A DNA stretch of 64,000 nt from Modestobacter sp. DSM 44400 (GTDB taxonomy: Bacteria; Actinomycetota; Actinomycetes; Mycobacteriales; Geodermatophilaceae). The DNA lies in NCBI RefSeq assembly GCF_900107175.1, contig NZ_FNOZ01000001.1, positions 124,001-188,000 on the forward strand, read 5' to 3'. The notes under the pieces are model-generated. The model saw only the letters and a program-made list of their open reading frames with translations. It was not told the DNA's origin and made no database searches. This document shows, in pieces, positions 56,872 to 64,000 of the stretch. Within the stretch, counting starts at the first letter, position 1, and each line of letters begins with the position of its first letter. The translations under genes and the position numbers were made by a program.

Positions 56872-59832
56872 TCAGCCCGCCAGCCGGGAGCCGTGCCGGC
56901 CGGCGATCACCTCGACCCGGCTGCTGATCCGGGTACGCAGCTCCTCGACGTGGCTGATCAGCCCCACCGAGCGCCCGCCCCGCCGCAGCTCGTCCAGCAC
57001 GGTCATCACCGCATCCAGCGCCTGGGGGTCCAGAGTGCCGAAGCCCTCGTCGACGAAGAGGGTGTCCAGCTGCACTCCCCCGCTCTCGGCGGTGACCACG
57101 TCGGCCAGGCCGAGCGCGAGGGCGAGCGAGGCCATGAAGCTCTCCCCGCCGGACAGCGTCTTGGTGGGCCGCTGAACCCCGGTGTACTCATCCAGGACGT
57201 CGAGCCCGAGGCCCCCGCGGGCACCGTGCCGGCCGAGCGCGTCGCTGTGCACGAAGGTGTAGCGGCCGCCGGACATGTCCTGCAGCCGGCGGCTGGCCAC
57301 CTCGGCGACCTGTTCGAGGCGGGCGGCGAGCACGAAGGACTGCAGCCGCATCCGCAGCGTGTTGGCGCCCCGGCCGTTGACCAGGTCGGCCAGGGCGGTC
57401 ACCTGGTCGGCCCACGCCCGCCGCTCGTCCAGCTCGAGCTCGACAGCGGTCACCTCACCGGCGAGGTCGTCGAGGGAGATCGCGCACCGGCGCGCCTGCA
57501 CGGCCACCGTCACCGCTTCCTCGCGGGCTGCGGTGCTGCCCTGACACCGCGACCGGGCGGCGTCGAGGTCCGGTCGCGGCTCGAGGTCGGCCAGCTCCGG
57601 CTCGGCCAAGGCGGCGCTGAGCACCGCCCGCTGATGGTCGTGCTCCTCGACCCCCGTCGCGAGCGCGGCAAGCCGTTCGCGGTCGAGCAGGGCGTCGGCG
57701 GCGGCGAGCAGGTCGGGGAAGCCGCTCTCGGCAACCCGCTGCTCGGCGGCCCGCCGGCCACTGTCGGCGGCGGACTGGGCGCGCAGCTCGGCCCCGTCGG
57801 CCTCGACCAGCGCTTCGCAGCGCTCGGCCTCGGCGACCAGCCGGGTGATGCGCGCGTCCAGGTCGGCGTCCTGCCCGCAGGCAGCGGTCAGCCGTTCCTG
57901 GAGCTCGGTCCAGGCAGCGGAGGCAGCGGCGGACTCGGCGCGCGCCCGCTCGAGCGCCTCCCGGTCGTCGGCGACCTGGCGCTGCGTGGCGTCGCGCTGG
58001 GCGGTGACGGCGACCATCTCGGCCTCGCCGGCTGCCAGCCCGGCGGCCAGCTCGGCGGCGACGCGCTCGTCCGCGCGGGCTGCGGCCAGCGCGGCCCGCA
58101 GCTCCTCCGGCGGGGCGTCGCCGGCCCGGGCCTGCTCGGCGGCCAGCCGGCGCTGCCTGTCCTCCAGGGCGGCACGCGCGACCGCGGCACGCTCCTCTGC
58201 GTGCTCGACGGCCCGGCGGGCGCGCTCCTCGTCGTCGGCCGTCACCGCCGACGGAGCGGCAGTGGCCGGCCTCGGGTGCTCGGTCGACCCGCACACCGGG
58301 CAGTCGGCGCCCTCGGTGAGCTGCGCGGCGAGTTCGGCGGCCATCCCGTCCAGCCGTGCCGACCGCAGCCGGCCCAGCTCGTCACGGGCGTCGAGCACGA
58401 CCTCGCGGGCGTCCTGGTCGGCGGTGCGGGTCAGGCTCACCTCGGCGGTGAGCTGTTCGGCGGCCTGCGCGGCCTCGGCGGCTACCTCTGCTGCCGATAC
58501 TGCAGCCGACAACCCGGGGAGCCGGCTGGCGGCGTCCCGGGCGGCCGCGATGGCCGCTTCGTGCTCGGCCAGCCGGGCCGGCCAGCCGGCGAGGTCAGCC
58601 GCGCCCCGCTCTGCCCGGCGGTCCAGCTCGTCGATCGCGACGGCGAGCTGATCGGCGCGGCGGCGCAGCTCCTCGGCACGGTGCACCTCCGGCCACAGCG
58701 CGCGGGCGGCCGCCGCGCCGTCGCGCAGCTCCCGCGCCAGCATGATGGTGGCCTCCCGGCCGGCCGCGATCGCCGTCCAGCCGGAGTTGGCGCGCTGCAG
58801 AACCTCGGCGGCCTCCTCGGCCACCAGCGCGCTGCGCCCGGCGGACTCCAGGGCATCGCGCAGTGGTTCGGCCCGCCGGCCGGCGTCCAGCGCGGCGCGC
58901 ACCCCGGCCAGCTCGGGCTCGGCCGCGGTGAGCCGTTCCAGTTCCCGGCGGGCCCGCTCCCGGCGGACGTGCCGGTCCTCCAGCGCGCGGGCGGCAGCCA
59001 GCGCGCGGTCCACCTCCGCCACGCGCTCGGCGGCCCGCTGGGCCTCGGCCTGCGCGGTGGCCAGCCGGCCCGCCGCAGCGGCGCGCACCCCGGCGACCCA
59101 TGGGTCGACGCGGCCACCGGCCGCCGCGCCCACCAGTTCGGGGACCAGCTCCTCGGGCACGTCGACGTCGGCGACCTGCGCGACCAGGGCCACCAGAGTG
59201 CCCATCCGGCCGGTGGCCTTCTCCAGGGCCTGCGCGGCGCTGCGCCGCTCCTCGGCCAGCCAGTCCTCGGCGCGGGCGAACCTGCCGACGTCGAACAGCG
59301 TGCGCAGCAGCCGGCCGCGGTCCTCCGGCTCGGCCCGCAGGAAGCGGGCGAAGTCGCCCTGCGGCAGGAGCACGACCTGGCAGAACTGCTCGGCCGACAG
59401 TCCCAGCCGGGTGCGCAGGTGTTCGGACCCCTCGTCGATGCGTGTGCTCACGGGTTCCCAGCTGCCGTCGGCCCACCGCTGGACGGTCAGCTTGGCCTGT
59501 TCGGTGGTCCAGCCGGTGCCGCGCAGCTTGGGGCGCTGCTGCTCGGGCCGCCGGCGGACCAGCAACCGCTCTCCACCCAGCGTGACCTCGCACTCGACCT
59601 CGGTGCGCACCCCGGAGGACGCGTGGTCGCTGCGCAGTCGCCGTTCCTCGCCCCGCGCGCCGGGGACGGTGCCGTAGAGGGCGAAGACGATCGCGTCGAG
59701 CAAGGTGGTCTTCCCCGCCCCGGTCGCTCCCCAGAGCAGGAATAGGCCGTCGCGGCCGACCTCGTCGAGGTCGATGGTGACCGGGTCGGCGAAGGGCCCG
59801 AAGGCGGTGACGGTCAGCCGGTGGACCCTCAC
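56872..59832 (-). CDS. sbcC: Exonuclease subunit SbcC (Rad50-like ATPase)
   Basis: 986-residue SMC-like ATPase; with SbcD it cuts DNA hairpins and ends. Walker A in WGATGAGKTTLLDAI near residue 35, two long Ala/Glu/Arg coiled-coil arms, a zinc hook CPVC with a GSTEHP turn near residue 508, the signature LSGGESFMASLALALG near 891 and Walker B LFVDEGFGTLD near 922. GTG at 59832 overlaps the sbcD stop by GTGA. Confidence 0.95.
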   Translation of the reverse strand: MRVHRLTVTAFGPFADPVTIDLDEVGRDGLFLLWGATGAGKTTLLDAIVFALYGTVPGARGEERRLRSDHASSGVRTEVECEVTLGGERLLVRRRPEQQRPKLRGTGWTTEQAKLTVQRWADGSWEPVSTRIDEGSEHLRTRLGLSAEQFCQVVLLPQGDFARFLRAEPEDRGRLLRTLFDVGRFARAEDWLAEERRSAAQALEKATGRMGTLVALVAQVADVDVPEELVPELVGAAAGGRVDPWVAGVRAAAAGRLATAQAEAQRAAERVAEVDRALAAARALEDRHVRRERARRELERLTAAEPELAGVRAALDAGRRAEPLRDALESAGRSALVAEEAAEVLQRANSGWTAIAAGREATIMLARELRDGAAAARALWPEVHRAEELRRRADQLAVAIDELDRRAERGAADLAGWPARLAEHEAAIAAARDAASRLPGLSAAVSAAEVAAEAAQAAEQLTAEVSLTRTADQDAREVVLDARDELGRLRSARLDGMAAELAAQLTEGADCPVCGSTEHPRPATAAPSAVTADDEERARRAVEHAEERAAVARAALEDRQRRLAAEQARAGDAPPEELRAALAAARADERVAAELAAGLAAGEAEMVAVTAQRDATQRQVADDREALERARAESAAASAAWTELQERLTAACGQDADLDARITRLVAEAERCEALVEADGAELRAQSAADSGRRAAEQRVAESGFPDLLAAADALLDRERLAALATGVEEHDHQRAVLSAALAEPELADLEPRPDLDAARSRCQGSTAAREEAVTVAVQARRCAISLDDLAGEVTAVELELDERRAWADQVTALADLVNGRGANTLRMRLQSFVLAARLEQVAEVASRRLQDMSGGRYTFVHSDALGRHGARGGLGLDVLDEYTGVQRPTKTLSGGESFMASLALALGLADVVTAESGGVQLDTLFVDEGFGTLDPQALDAVMTVLDELRRGGRSVGLISHVEELRTRISSRVEVIAGRHGSRLAG

Positions 59833-60977
59833 CGGGCGACCTCGTCACGGCCCGCGGCGAGCAGTGCGCGGCCCAGCAGCTCACGCTCGGTGGAGCCGGC
59901 GTCCAACCCGCGGACGTGCCGGACGAACTCCCCGGCCACCTCGAGATCGCTGCGGCCGGCGAGCCGCTCCTGGTAGCTGCGCCCGTCGGTGACCTCGGCG
60001 CCACCGGTCCACTCCAGGTGCACGCAGTGCGGGAAGCGGGCCTGCAGGCGGCGCATGGGGTCGGCCGGGCGCACCGGGTCGGTGAGCCGCGCGGAGACGA
60101 AGTGCTCCTCGAGAGGTGCGTGCGCCGCGTCGGCGAGCAGCTCCTCCAGCTCCCCGGTGAGCACGGTCAGCGAGCGGGGGGCGGCGAGTGGCACCGGGCG
60201 CACGTCGGCCAGACCATCGGCGTCCAGGTCGACCAGCCAGGCCTGCTTGTCCTGGCCGGCCTCGCCGAAGGAATAGGCCAACGGCGAACCGCTGTAGCGA
60301 ACCCGCGGGCTGAGTGACTGTGGCCGGTGCAGGTGTCCGAGGGCCACGTAGTCGACGCCGTCGAAGACCGACGCCGGCACCAGGTCGACGCCGCCGATGC
60401 AGATGTCGCGCTCGCTGTCGCTGGCCACGCCACCGCCCACGAAGGCGTGCGCGAGCACGACCGACCGGGTGCCGGGCCGGAGGAGCAGGTCGGCCCGGAC
60501 CCGGTCCATGGCCGCGGTCAGCACCGCCTCGTGGCTACGCGCCTCGGCCAGGCCGAGCTCGTGCCGGGCCACCTCCGGCTCCAGGTACGGAAGCCCGTAG
60601 ACCGCGACGTCGCCGTGCTCGTCGGCTAGCAGCACCGGTTCGTCGAGCCTCGGCGTGGACGCGCGCACGTGCACGCCGGAGACCGCCAGGAGGCCCGAGG
60701 CAAAGCCCAGCCGGCGGGCCGAGTCGTGGTTGCCCGGCGTCAGCACCACCGCCGCGCCCGCCGACCGCAACCGGGTCAGCGCCCGGTCGAGCACCGCTGT
60801 CGCGTCGGCGGAGGGCACGGCCCGGTCGTAGACGTCGCCGGCCACCAGGACTACGTCGACCCCCTCGGTCGCCACCACCTCGGCCAGCCGCGCCAGTACC
60901 CGGTCCTGCTCGGCGAGCAGGTCGGTGCCGTGGAGCGAACGGCCGATGTGCCAGTCGGAGGTGTGCAGCAGCCGCAT
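59829..60977 (-). CDS. sbcD: Exonuclease subunit SbcD (Mre11-like nuclease)
   Basis: 382-residue metallophosphoesterase nuclease. The metal-binding set is complete: TSDWHIG, GDVYDRAVP, GNHDS, LAHAFVGG and GHLHRPQ. Works as a complex with SbcC on hairpins and double-strand ends. ATG at 60977 follows a TAGCCT box by 6 nt and is 9 nt after the acyltransferase stop. Confidence 0.95.
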   Translation of the reverse strand: MRLLHTSDWHIGRSLHGTDLLAEQDRVLARLAEVVATEGVDVVLVAGDVYDRAVPSADATAVLDRALTRLRSAGAAVVLTPGNHDSARRLGFASGLLAVSGVHVRASTPRLDEPVLLADEHGDVAVYGLPYLEPEVARHELGLAEARSHEAVLTAAMDRVRADLLLRPGTRSVVLAHAFVGGGVASDSERDICIGGVDLVPASVFDGVDYVALGHLHRPQSLSPRVRYSGSPLAYSFGEAGQDKQAWLVDLDADGLADVRPVPLAAPRSLTVLTGELEELLADAAHAPLEEHFVSARLTDPVRPADPMRRLQARFPHCVHLEWTGGAEVTDGRSYQERLAGRSDLEVAGEFVRHVRGLDAGSTERELLGRALLAAGRDEVAR

Positions 60978-60983
60978 GCGGGG

Positions 60984-60989
60984 AGGCTA
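60984..60989 (-). promoter_or_regulatory. Candidate leaderless -10 box for sbcD-sbcC
   Basis: TAGCCT on the minus strand ends 6 nt before the sbcD ATG. It overlaps the stop codon of the upstream acyltransferase. Confidence 0.4.
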
Positions 60990-62564
60990 GGACGAGCGTC
61001 CGACAGTTCGGGCGTGCGCCCCGTCCGCGGCCGGTCCGCGCCCCCGCGAGCCGGGGTGCGCGCTGCGGGGCACAGAGCCGGCGCGCACGCCGTGGGCTGC
61101 CGAGGCGATGGGCCGACGGGGCACCACGGTCATCGGGCCCTGGCGAGGAACGTCGGCGGCGTGGTGCCCCAACGCCGGCCGAACTGGCAGGGGCTGCCGC
61201 ATGCCGCCGACCGCGGCCAGCCGCTGTGTCGGCGGCCCGAGGACCTGGCGCAGCCCCCGCGCCTCGGTGACCAGCGCGGGCGCCGCCGGGACGGCGGCCA
61301 CCTGGACGCGACGCCTACCGGCCTCGCCCGGAAGTCGCCTCCAGAGAGCCAGCAGCAGTCGTCGGGCCGGCTCCTCGACACCGTGGTGCAGGCCGGCGGC
61401 CAACACCCCGGAAAGCAGGACCAGCGCCGGGACGGCGAGGACCAGCCCCGGGGTCAGCGCTCCGGGCGCGTCGCCCGGGCGCCAGACGAGGGTCAGCGCG
61501 ACCTCCTTGACCAGGAAGTGCACCAGGTACAGGCAGTAGGAGATGCGGCCCCCGTAGAGCAGCGGCGCCGAGGCCAGGACCCGGGCCGGCCCGCGCCTGG
61601 TCAACATCAGGCCGGCGACGAGGAGCGGGTAGCAGGCCGTAACCACACCGGCGAAATCGACGGTCGGGTCACCCGCCCGCCGCCACGTGTTCCAGAAGCA
61701 GGCGAGGACGACCCCGGCGAGGGAGACGACGGAGAGGAAGAGCCCCCAGCTGTCGGCACTTTTGCGCTCCTCCATCCCGCGGACGGCGAGGGAGACGAAG
61801 ACCCCGGCGACGAAGCAGCACGCGATGCGGAGGACCCAGTTGACCTCGGTGTCATGCGGTCCCTCCTGGAACGCCCGCAGGAACAGCGGCGCGGTCGCGG
61901 CGACGGCGAGGGTGAGAGACACGGCCGGGTGCAGGCGCCGGAAGCGGCACATGGCTAGGGCGAGCAAAGGGAAGCACAGATAGGCCAGCCACTCTGCGCT
62001 GATCGACCACGCGGGGTTGACGAAGCTCGACCCGACCAGGGTGTCCCGGCCCCACATCTGCGTCATGGACAACTGACTGGCGAGGTGACGGAGATCGGCT
62101 GCCGGGTGCGGCGACACGACGTCGGTCCGCAGCCCGATGTCCTGCGCGACCAGGATGAGCGAGAAGGCGACGACGGTAACCACCGCATAGGCGGGCCAGA
62201 CCCGGGCGAACCGGTTGAAGAGGAACCGCAGCGCTCCGCGCGTGCTCCACCGCCGGCCACACTCGTCGAGGTAGCTGCGGGCGATCACGACTCCGCTGAG
62301 CACGAAGAACAGCTCGACGCCGGTCCAGCCCGCGTTGAGGAGCGGCTTCAGGAACGGCGCCTGGTCGGTGATCGGCCACAGCTGTCCCTGGAAGTGGTAG
62401 AGCACGACCCAGGTTGCGGCCACCGCCCGGAGCCCGGTGAGGGCCTTGATCTCCCCCCGGGGCGCCGTGGACCCCTGCGGGCTCCGCGCTGGACGCAGTG
62501 CAGTGGACAACAGGACTCCCCCGGGACGAACGACGTGAAGGAACGGTCCGCGAGCCTTCGTCAT
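60987..62564 (-). CDS. Acyltransferase 3 family membrane protein (OafA/YrhL-type)
   Basis: About 525 residues, with ten or so spans and the family motifs LTGLRAVAATWVVLYHF, GVELFFVLSG, RFARVWPAYAVV and WSISAEWLAYL. It should move acetyl or other acyl groups onto a surface glycan or lipid. A low-complexity Arg/Ala/Pro-rich tail of about 120 residues takes the place of any SGNH domain. Start is unsure: ATG at 62564 lies 2 nt after a TAGCGT box, while TTG at 62510 has a GGGGGAG ribosome site 5 nt upstream and would suit a promoter at that box. Confidence 0.85.
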   Translation of the reverse strand: MTKARGPFLHVVRPGGVLLSTALRPARSPQGSTAPRGEIKALTGLRAVAATWVVLYHFQGQLWPITDQAPFLKPLLNAGWTGVELFFVLSGVVIARSYLDECGRRWSTRGALRFLFNRFARVWPAYAVVTVVAFSLILVAQDIGLRTDVVSPHPAADLRHLASQLSMTQMWGRDTLVGSSFVNPAWSISAEWLAYLCFPLLALAMCRFRRLHPAVSLTLAVAATAPLFLRAFQEGPHDTEVNWVLRIACCFVAGVFVSLAVRGMEERKSADSWGLFLSVVSLAGVVLACFWNTWRRAGDPTVDFAGVVTACYPLLVAGLMLTRRGPARVLASAPLLYGGRISYCLYLVHFLVKEVALTLVWRPGDAPGALTPGLVLAVPALVLLSGVLAAGLHHGVEEPARRLLLALWRRLPGEAGRRRVQVAAVPAAPALVTEARGLRQVLGPPTQRLAAVGGMRQPLPVRPALGHHAADVPRQGPMTVVPRRPIASAAHGVRAGSVPRSAHPGSRGRGPAADGAHARTVGRSS

Positions 62565-62678
62565 CGACGCTATCCGTGGCCGCCGCGCGTCACTCGGGCA
62601 TGACGTTCCACAATCCTCACCGCTGCGTCGTCAGGTACTGACAGTCCGTGACCGAAGGCGCCGCGCTGGGGCACGCGG

Positions 62679-63221
62679 TCAGCCAGAGCCGAGGCGGTCC
62701 CCCGGATACCCGGACCTTCCCTGCGCCCGGCGGTCGGCGTCCTCCTCGACCAGCTGGTTGAGCAGCTGCTGGGCCTCGTCACTGTCGGGCAACGAGGAGA
62801 AGACGGTGGGGCCTCCTTCGCCGGCCGTCTCCACCGTGAGGCTGCCCGAGTTGATCATGCGTTCCCACAGGCTCTGCCGGTAGGAGACGTCCGTGATCCG
62901 GGACAGCCCGATGTCGCGACCGCTGCGGGACAGGATGCCGGTGCGGTAGAGCAGCCGGTGCGTGGTGATGACGTAGTGGGTGGTCCGCCACCGCAGCAGC
63001 GGCACGGCCACCAGCACCAGGGCGAGCACCAGGGCCACCCCGGCCACGACCAGTCGCCAGAGGGCCTGCTGGTTCCCGGCCGGCACGACCGCGGCGCCGA
63101 AGGAGGCCCCGCCCACCAGCAGCAGGAAGACCACGAACGGCCAAAAGACGGTCAGCCAGTGCGGGTGCAGGTGACGCACGACCTCTTCGTCGTCACCGAG
63201 GATCCGGTCGGGGTACGCCAC
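62679..63221 (-). CDS. Bacterial PH-domain (bPH2) membrane protein
   Basis: 180 residues. Two membrane spans (about 26-46 and 56-77) are followed by a bPH2 domain with HYVITTHRLLYRTGILSRSGRDIGLSRI and VTVETAGEGG-like strands. It commonly sits beside birA in actinobacteria, as here. Function unknown; perhaps membrane organisation. GTG at 63221. Confidence 0.9.
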   Translation of the reverse strand: MAYPDRILGDDEEVVRHLHPHWLTVFWPFVVFLLLVGGASFGAAVVPAGNQQALWRLVVAGVALVLALVLVAVPLLRWRTTHYVITTHRLLYRTGILSRSGRDIGLSRITDVSYRQSLWERMINSGSLTVETAGEGGPTVFSSLPDSDEAQQLLNQLVEEDADRRAQGRSGYPGDRLGSG

Positions 63222-63398
63222 GCCTACAAGGATGGCGCACCCAGGCGGCCTGATCCCGGAAAGCGCCCGTCGCGGCGCCGTCCGCTCCGGACGACGAGGC
63301 GGGCCGGAGTCTCGTCGAGGAGGACCGGAAAGAGCCTCAGCGCCGCCGGACCACTCCCCTGGCCGCGATGTCGCCCGACAGGGTCACGATCTGCACGG

Positions 63399-64000
63399 TC
63401 ACGATGTCGTCCCCCGCACGTGTAGCACGTCGCCGGAGGCCAGCTCGACCACGCCGCCGTGGGTGCGAACGACCAGCCGCCCGTCCCAGTCGACCGCCTC
63501 GGCGACGCCGTGCAGCGCCGACCCGTCGGGCATCGTCACGGTGACCGCCGTCCCGACCGTCGAGCACCAGGCCAGGTAGTCCTGCGCCAGCCCCGAGGAG
63601 ACCGGGTCGCCGAGCGCCCCGACCCAGCGCAGGTAGCGGCGCTCGAAGGCCCGCAGGTAGGCGAGCAGGACCGCGCCCCGGTCCACCGGCCCGCCGGCGA
63701 CCAGCGCCAGAGCCGTCCCGGTGTCGGGCAACTCGTCGGCCCGGGTGGACACGTTCAGCCCCGTGCCGATCACCACGGCCCGCCCGCTGGTCTCGGCGAG
63801 GATGCCGGCGAGCTTCGCACCACTGGGGGCGAGCAGGTCGTTGGGCCACTTCAGCGAGGTCCGGACGCGGGCGACCTCCGACACGGCCTCGGCCAGCGCC
63901 ACGCCGGTGAGCAGCGACAGCCAGGCCCGGCGCGCGGCCGGCACGTCGGGGCGCACCAGCAGCGAGACGGTCAGGCCGGCGCGCGGCGGGGAGGTCCAGA
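63399..64000 (-). CDS. birA: Biotin--[acetyl-CoA-carboxylase] ligase (3' part; start beyond window)
   Basis: About 200 C-terminal codons of BirA, which attaches biotin to acyl-CoA carboxylases. SLKWPNDLL with the lysine and GAKLAGILAE, VVIGTGLNV, and a C-terminal SH3-like domain (GVAEAVDWDGRLVVRTHGGVVELASGDV) are present. The N-terminal catalytic GRGR-type loop lies outside. No DNA-binding domain can be judged. Stop TGA at 63399. Confidence 0.93.
   Translation of the reverse strand, partial: WTSPPRAGLTVSLLVRPDVPAARRAWLSLLTGVALAEAVSEVARVRTSLKWPNDLLAPSGAKLAGILAETSGRAVVIGTGLNVSTRADELPDTGTALALVAGGPVDRGAVLLAYLRAFERRYLRWVGALGDPVSSGLAQDYLAWCSTVGTAVTVTMPDGSALHGVAEAVDWDGRLVVRTHGGVVELASGDVLHVRGTTS

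Noticed and set aside
56893-59745. 950-codon plus-strand open frame
   Set aside because: Antisense of sbcC; the Walker, zinc-hook and signature motifs are all on the minus strand.
63337-63415. Short minus-strand stretch ending in a TGA after birA
   Set aside because: About 20 codons with no ribosome site or match. It is the +1 frame running on from birA and cannot be told from chance.

Overview
The window is very GC-rich and has the gene order of a high-GC actinobacterium: secA-hpf-comF-lpqB-mtrB-mtrA, then ahcY, manA, a SIS protein, Trm112, manB and DUF3499, then whiB-cofD-cofE, and later lcp, purE/purK and birA. Gene content without mycolic-acid genes, the galactan-type cell-wall genes and the protein sequences suggest a Geodermatophilaceae-like organism (Blastococcus, Modestobacter or Geodermatophilus). 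That placement is inference, since no 16S gene lies in the window. No rRNA, tRNA, CRISPR array, insertion sequence or prophage was seen.

Region 1 (1-19.4 kb) is housekeeping and lies mostly on the minus strand. It holds the SecA translocase ATPase (cut by the window start), the ribosome hibernation factor, a ComF phosphoribosyltransferase, the MtrA-MtrB-LpqB cell-envelope signalling operon, S-adenosylhomocysteinase, and a mannose/phosphosugar block (manA, SIS protein, Trm112, manB) next to a cation transporter. Two broken genes sit here: a GNAT acetyltransferase relic at 2434-2810 and a PIN-domain (VapC) tail at 10541-10696. WhiB2-type regulation closes the region.

Region 2 (19.6-21.7 kb) makes coenzyme F420 (cofD, cofE/fbiB). 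An F420-type oxidoreductase of the PPOX family lies at 2028-2423.

Region 3 (21.7-41 kb) is a cell-surface glycan region. It contains all four dTDP-rhamnose genes (rmlC, rmlD, rmlB, rmlA), GDP-mannose synthesis (manC, with manA and manB upstream), a polyprenol-type glycosyltransferase with a DUF2304 partner, a WbbL-like rhamnosyltransferase, UDP-galactopyranose mutase, GlfT2-like and GlfT1-like galactofuranosyltransferases, a Wzm/Wzt ABC exporter, an Rv3779-like membrane glycosyltransferase, a further GT2 enzyme and a flippase. Together these can make a rhamnose linker, build a galactofuranan on it and export it, much like the galactan half of mycobacterial arabinogalactan. No arabinosyltransferase genes are in the window.

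Region 4 (41-49.3 kb) is a surface-protein operon with two large LGFP-repeat proteins, one carrying a peptidoglycan amidase domain, and a small lipoprotein between them. It is divergent from an LCP-family protein that could attach glycans to peptidoglycan. Region 5 (49.3-64 kb) is metabolic and repair: a CoA-transferase pair, DUF1028, an SGNH lipoprotein, an acyl-CoA dehydrogenase, purE/purK, GtrA, SbcC/SbcD, an acyltransferase, a PH-domain membrane protein and the 3' part of birA.

The most unusual feature is a family of about 60-bp dispersed repeats (five copies between 2.5 and 20.7 kb). Three copies begin exactly at the stop codon of a gene, one interrupts the GNAT relic, and one is read through as the C-terminus of CofD. 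Many genes are tightly coupled by ATGA/GTGA overlaps, and many operon heads have a TAnnnT hexamer 6-8 nt before the start codon, as expected for leaderless transcripts.
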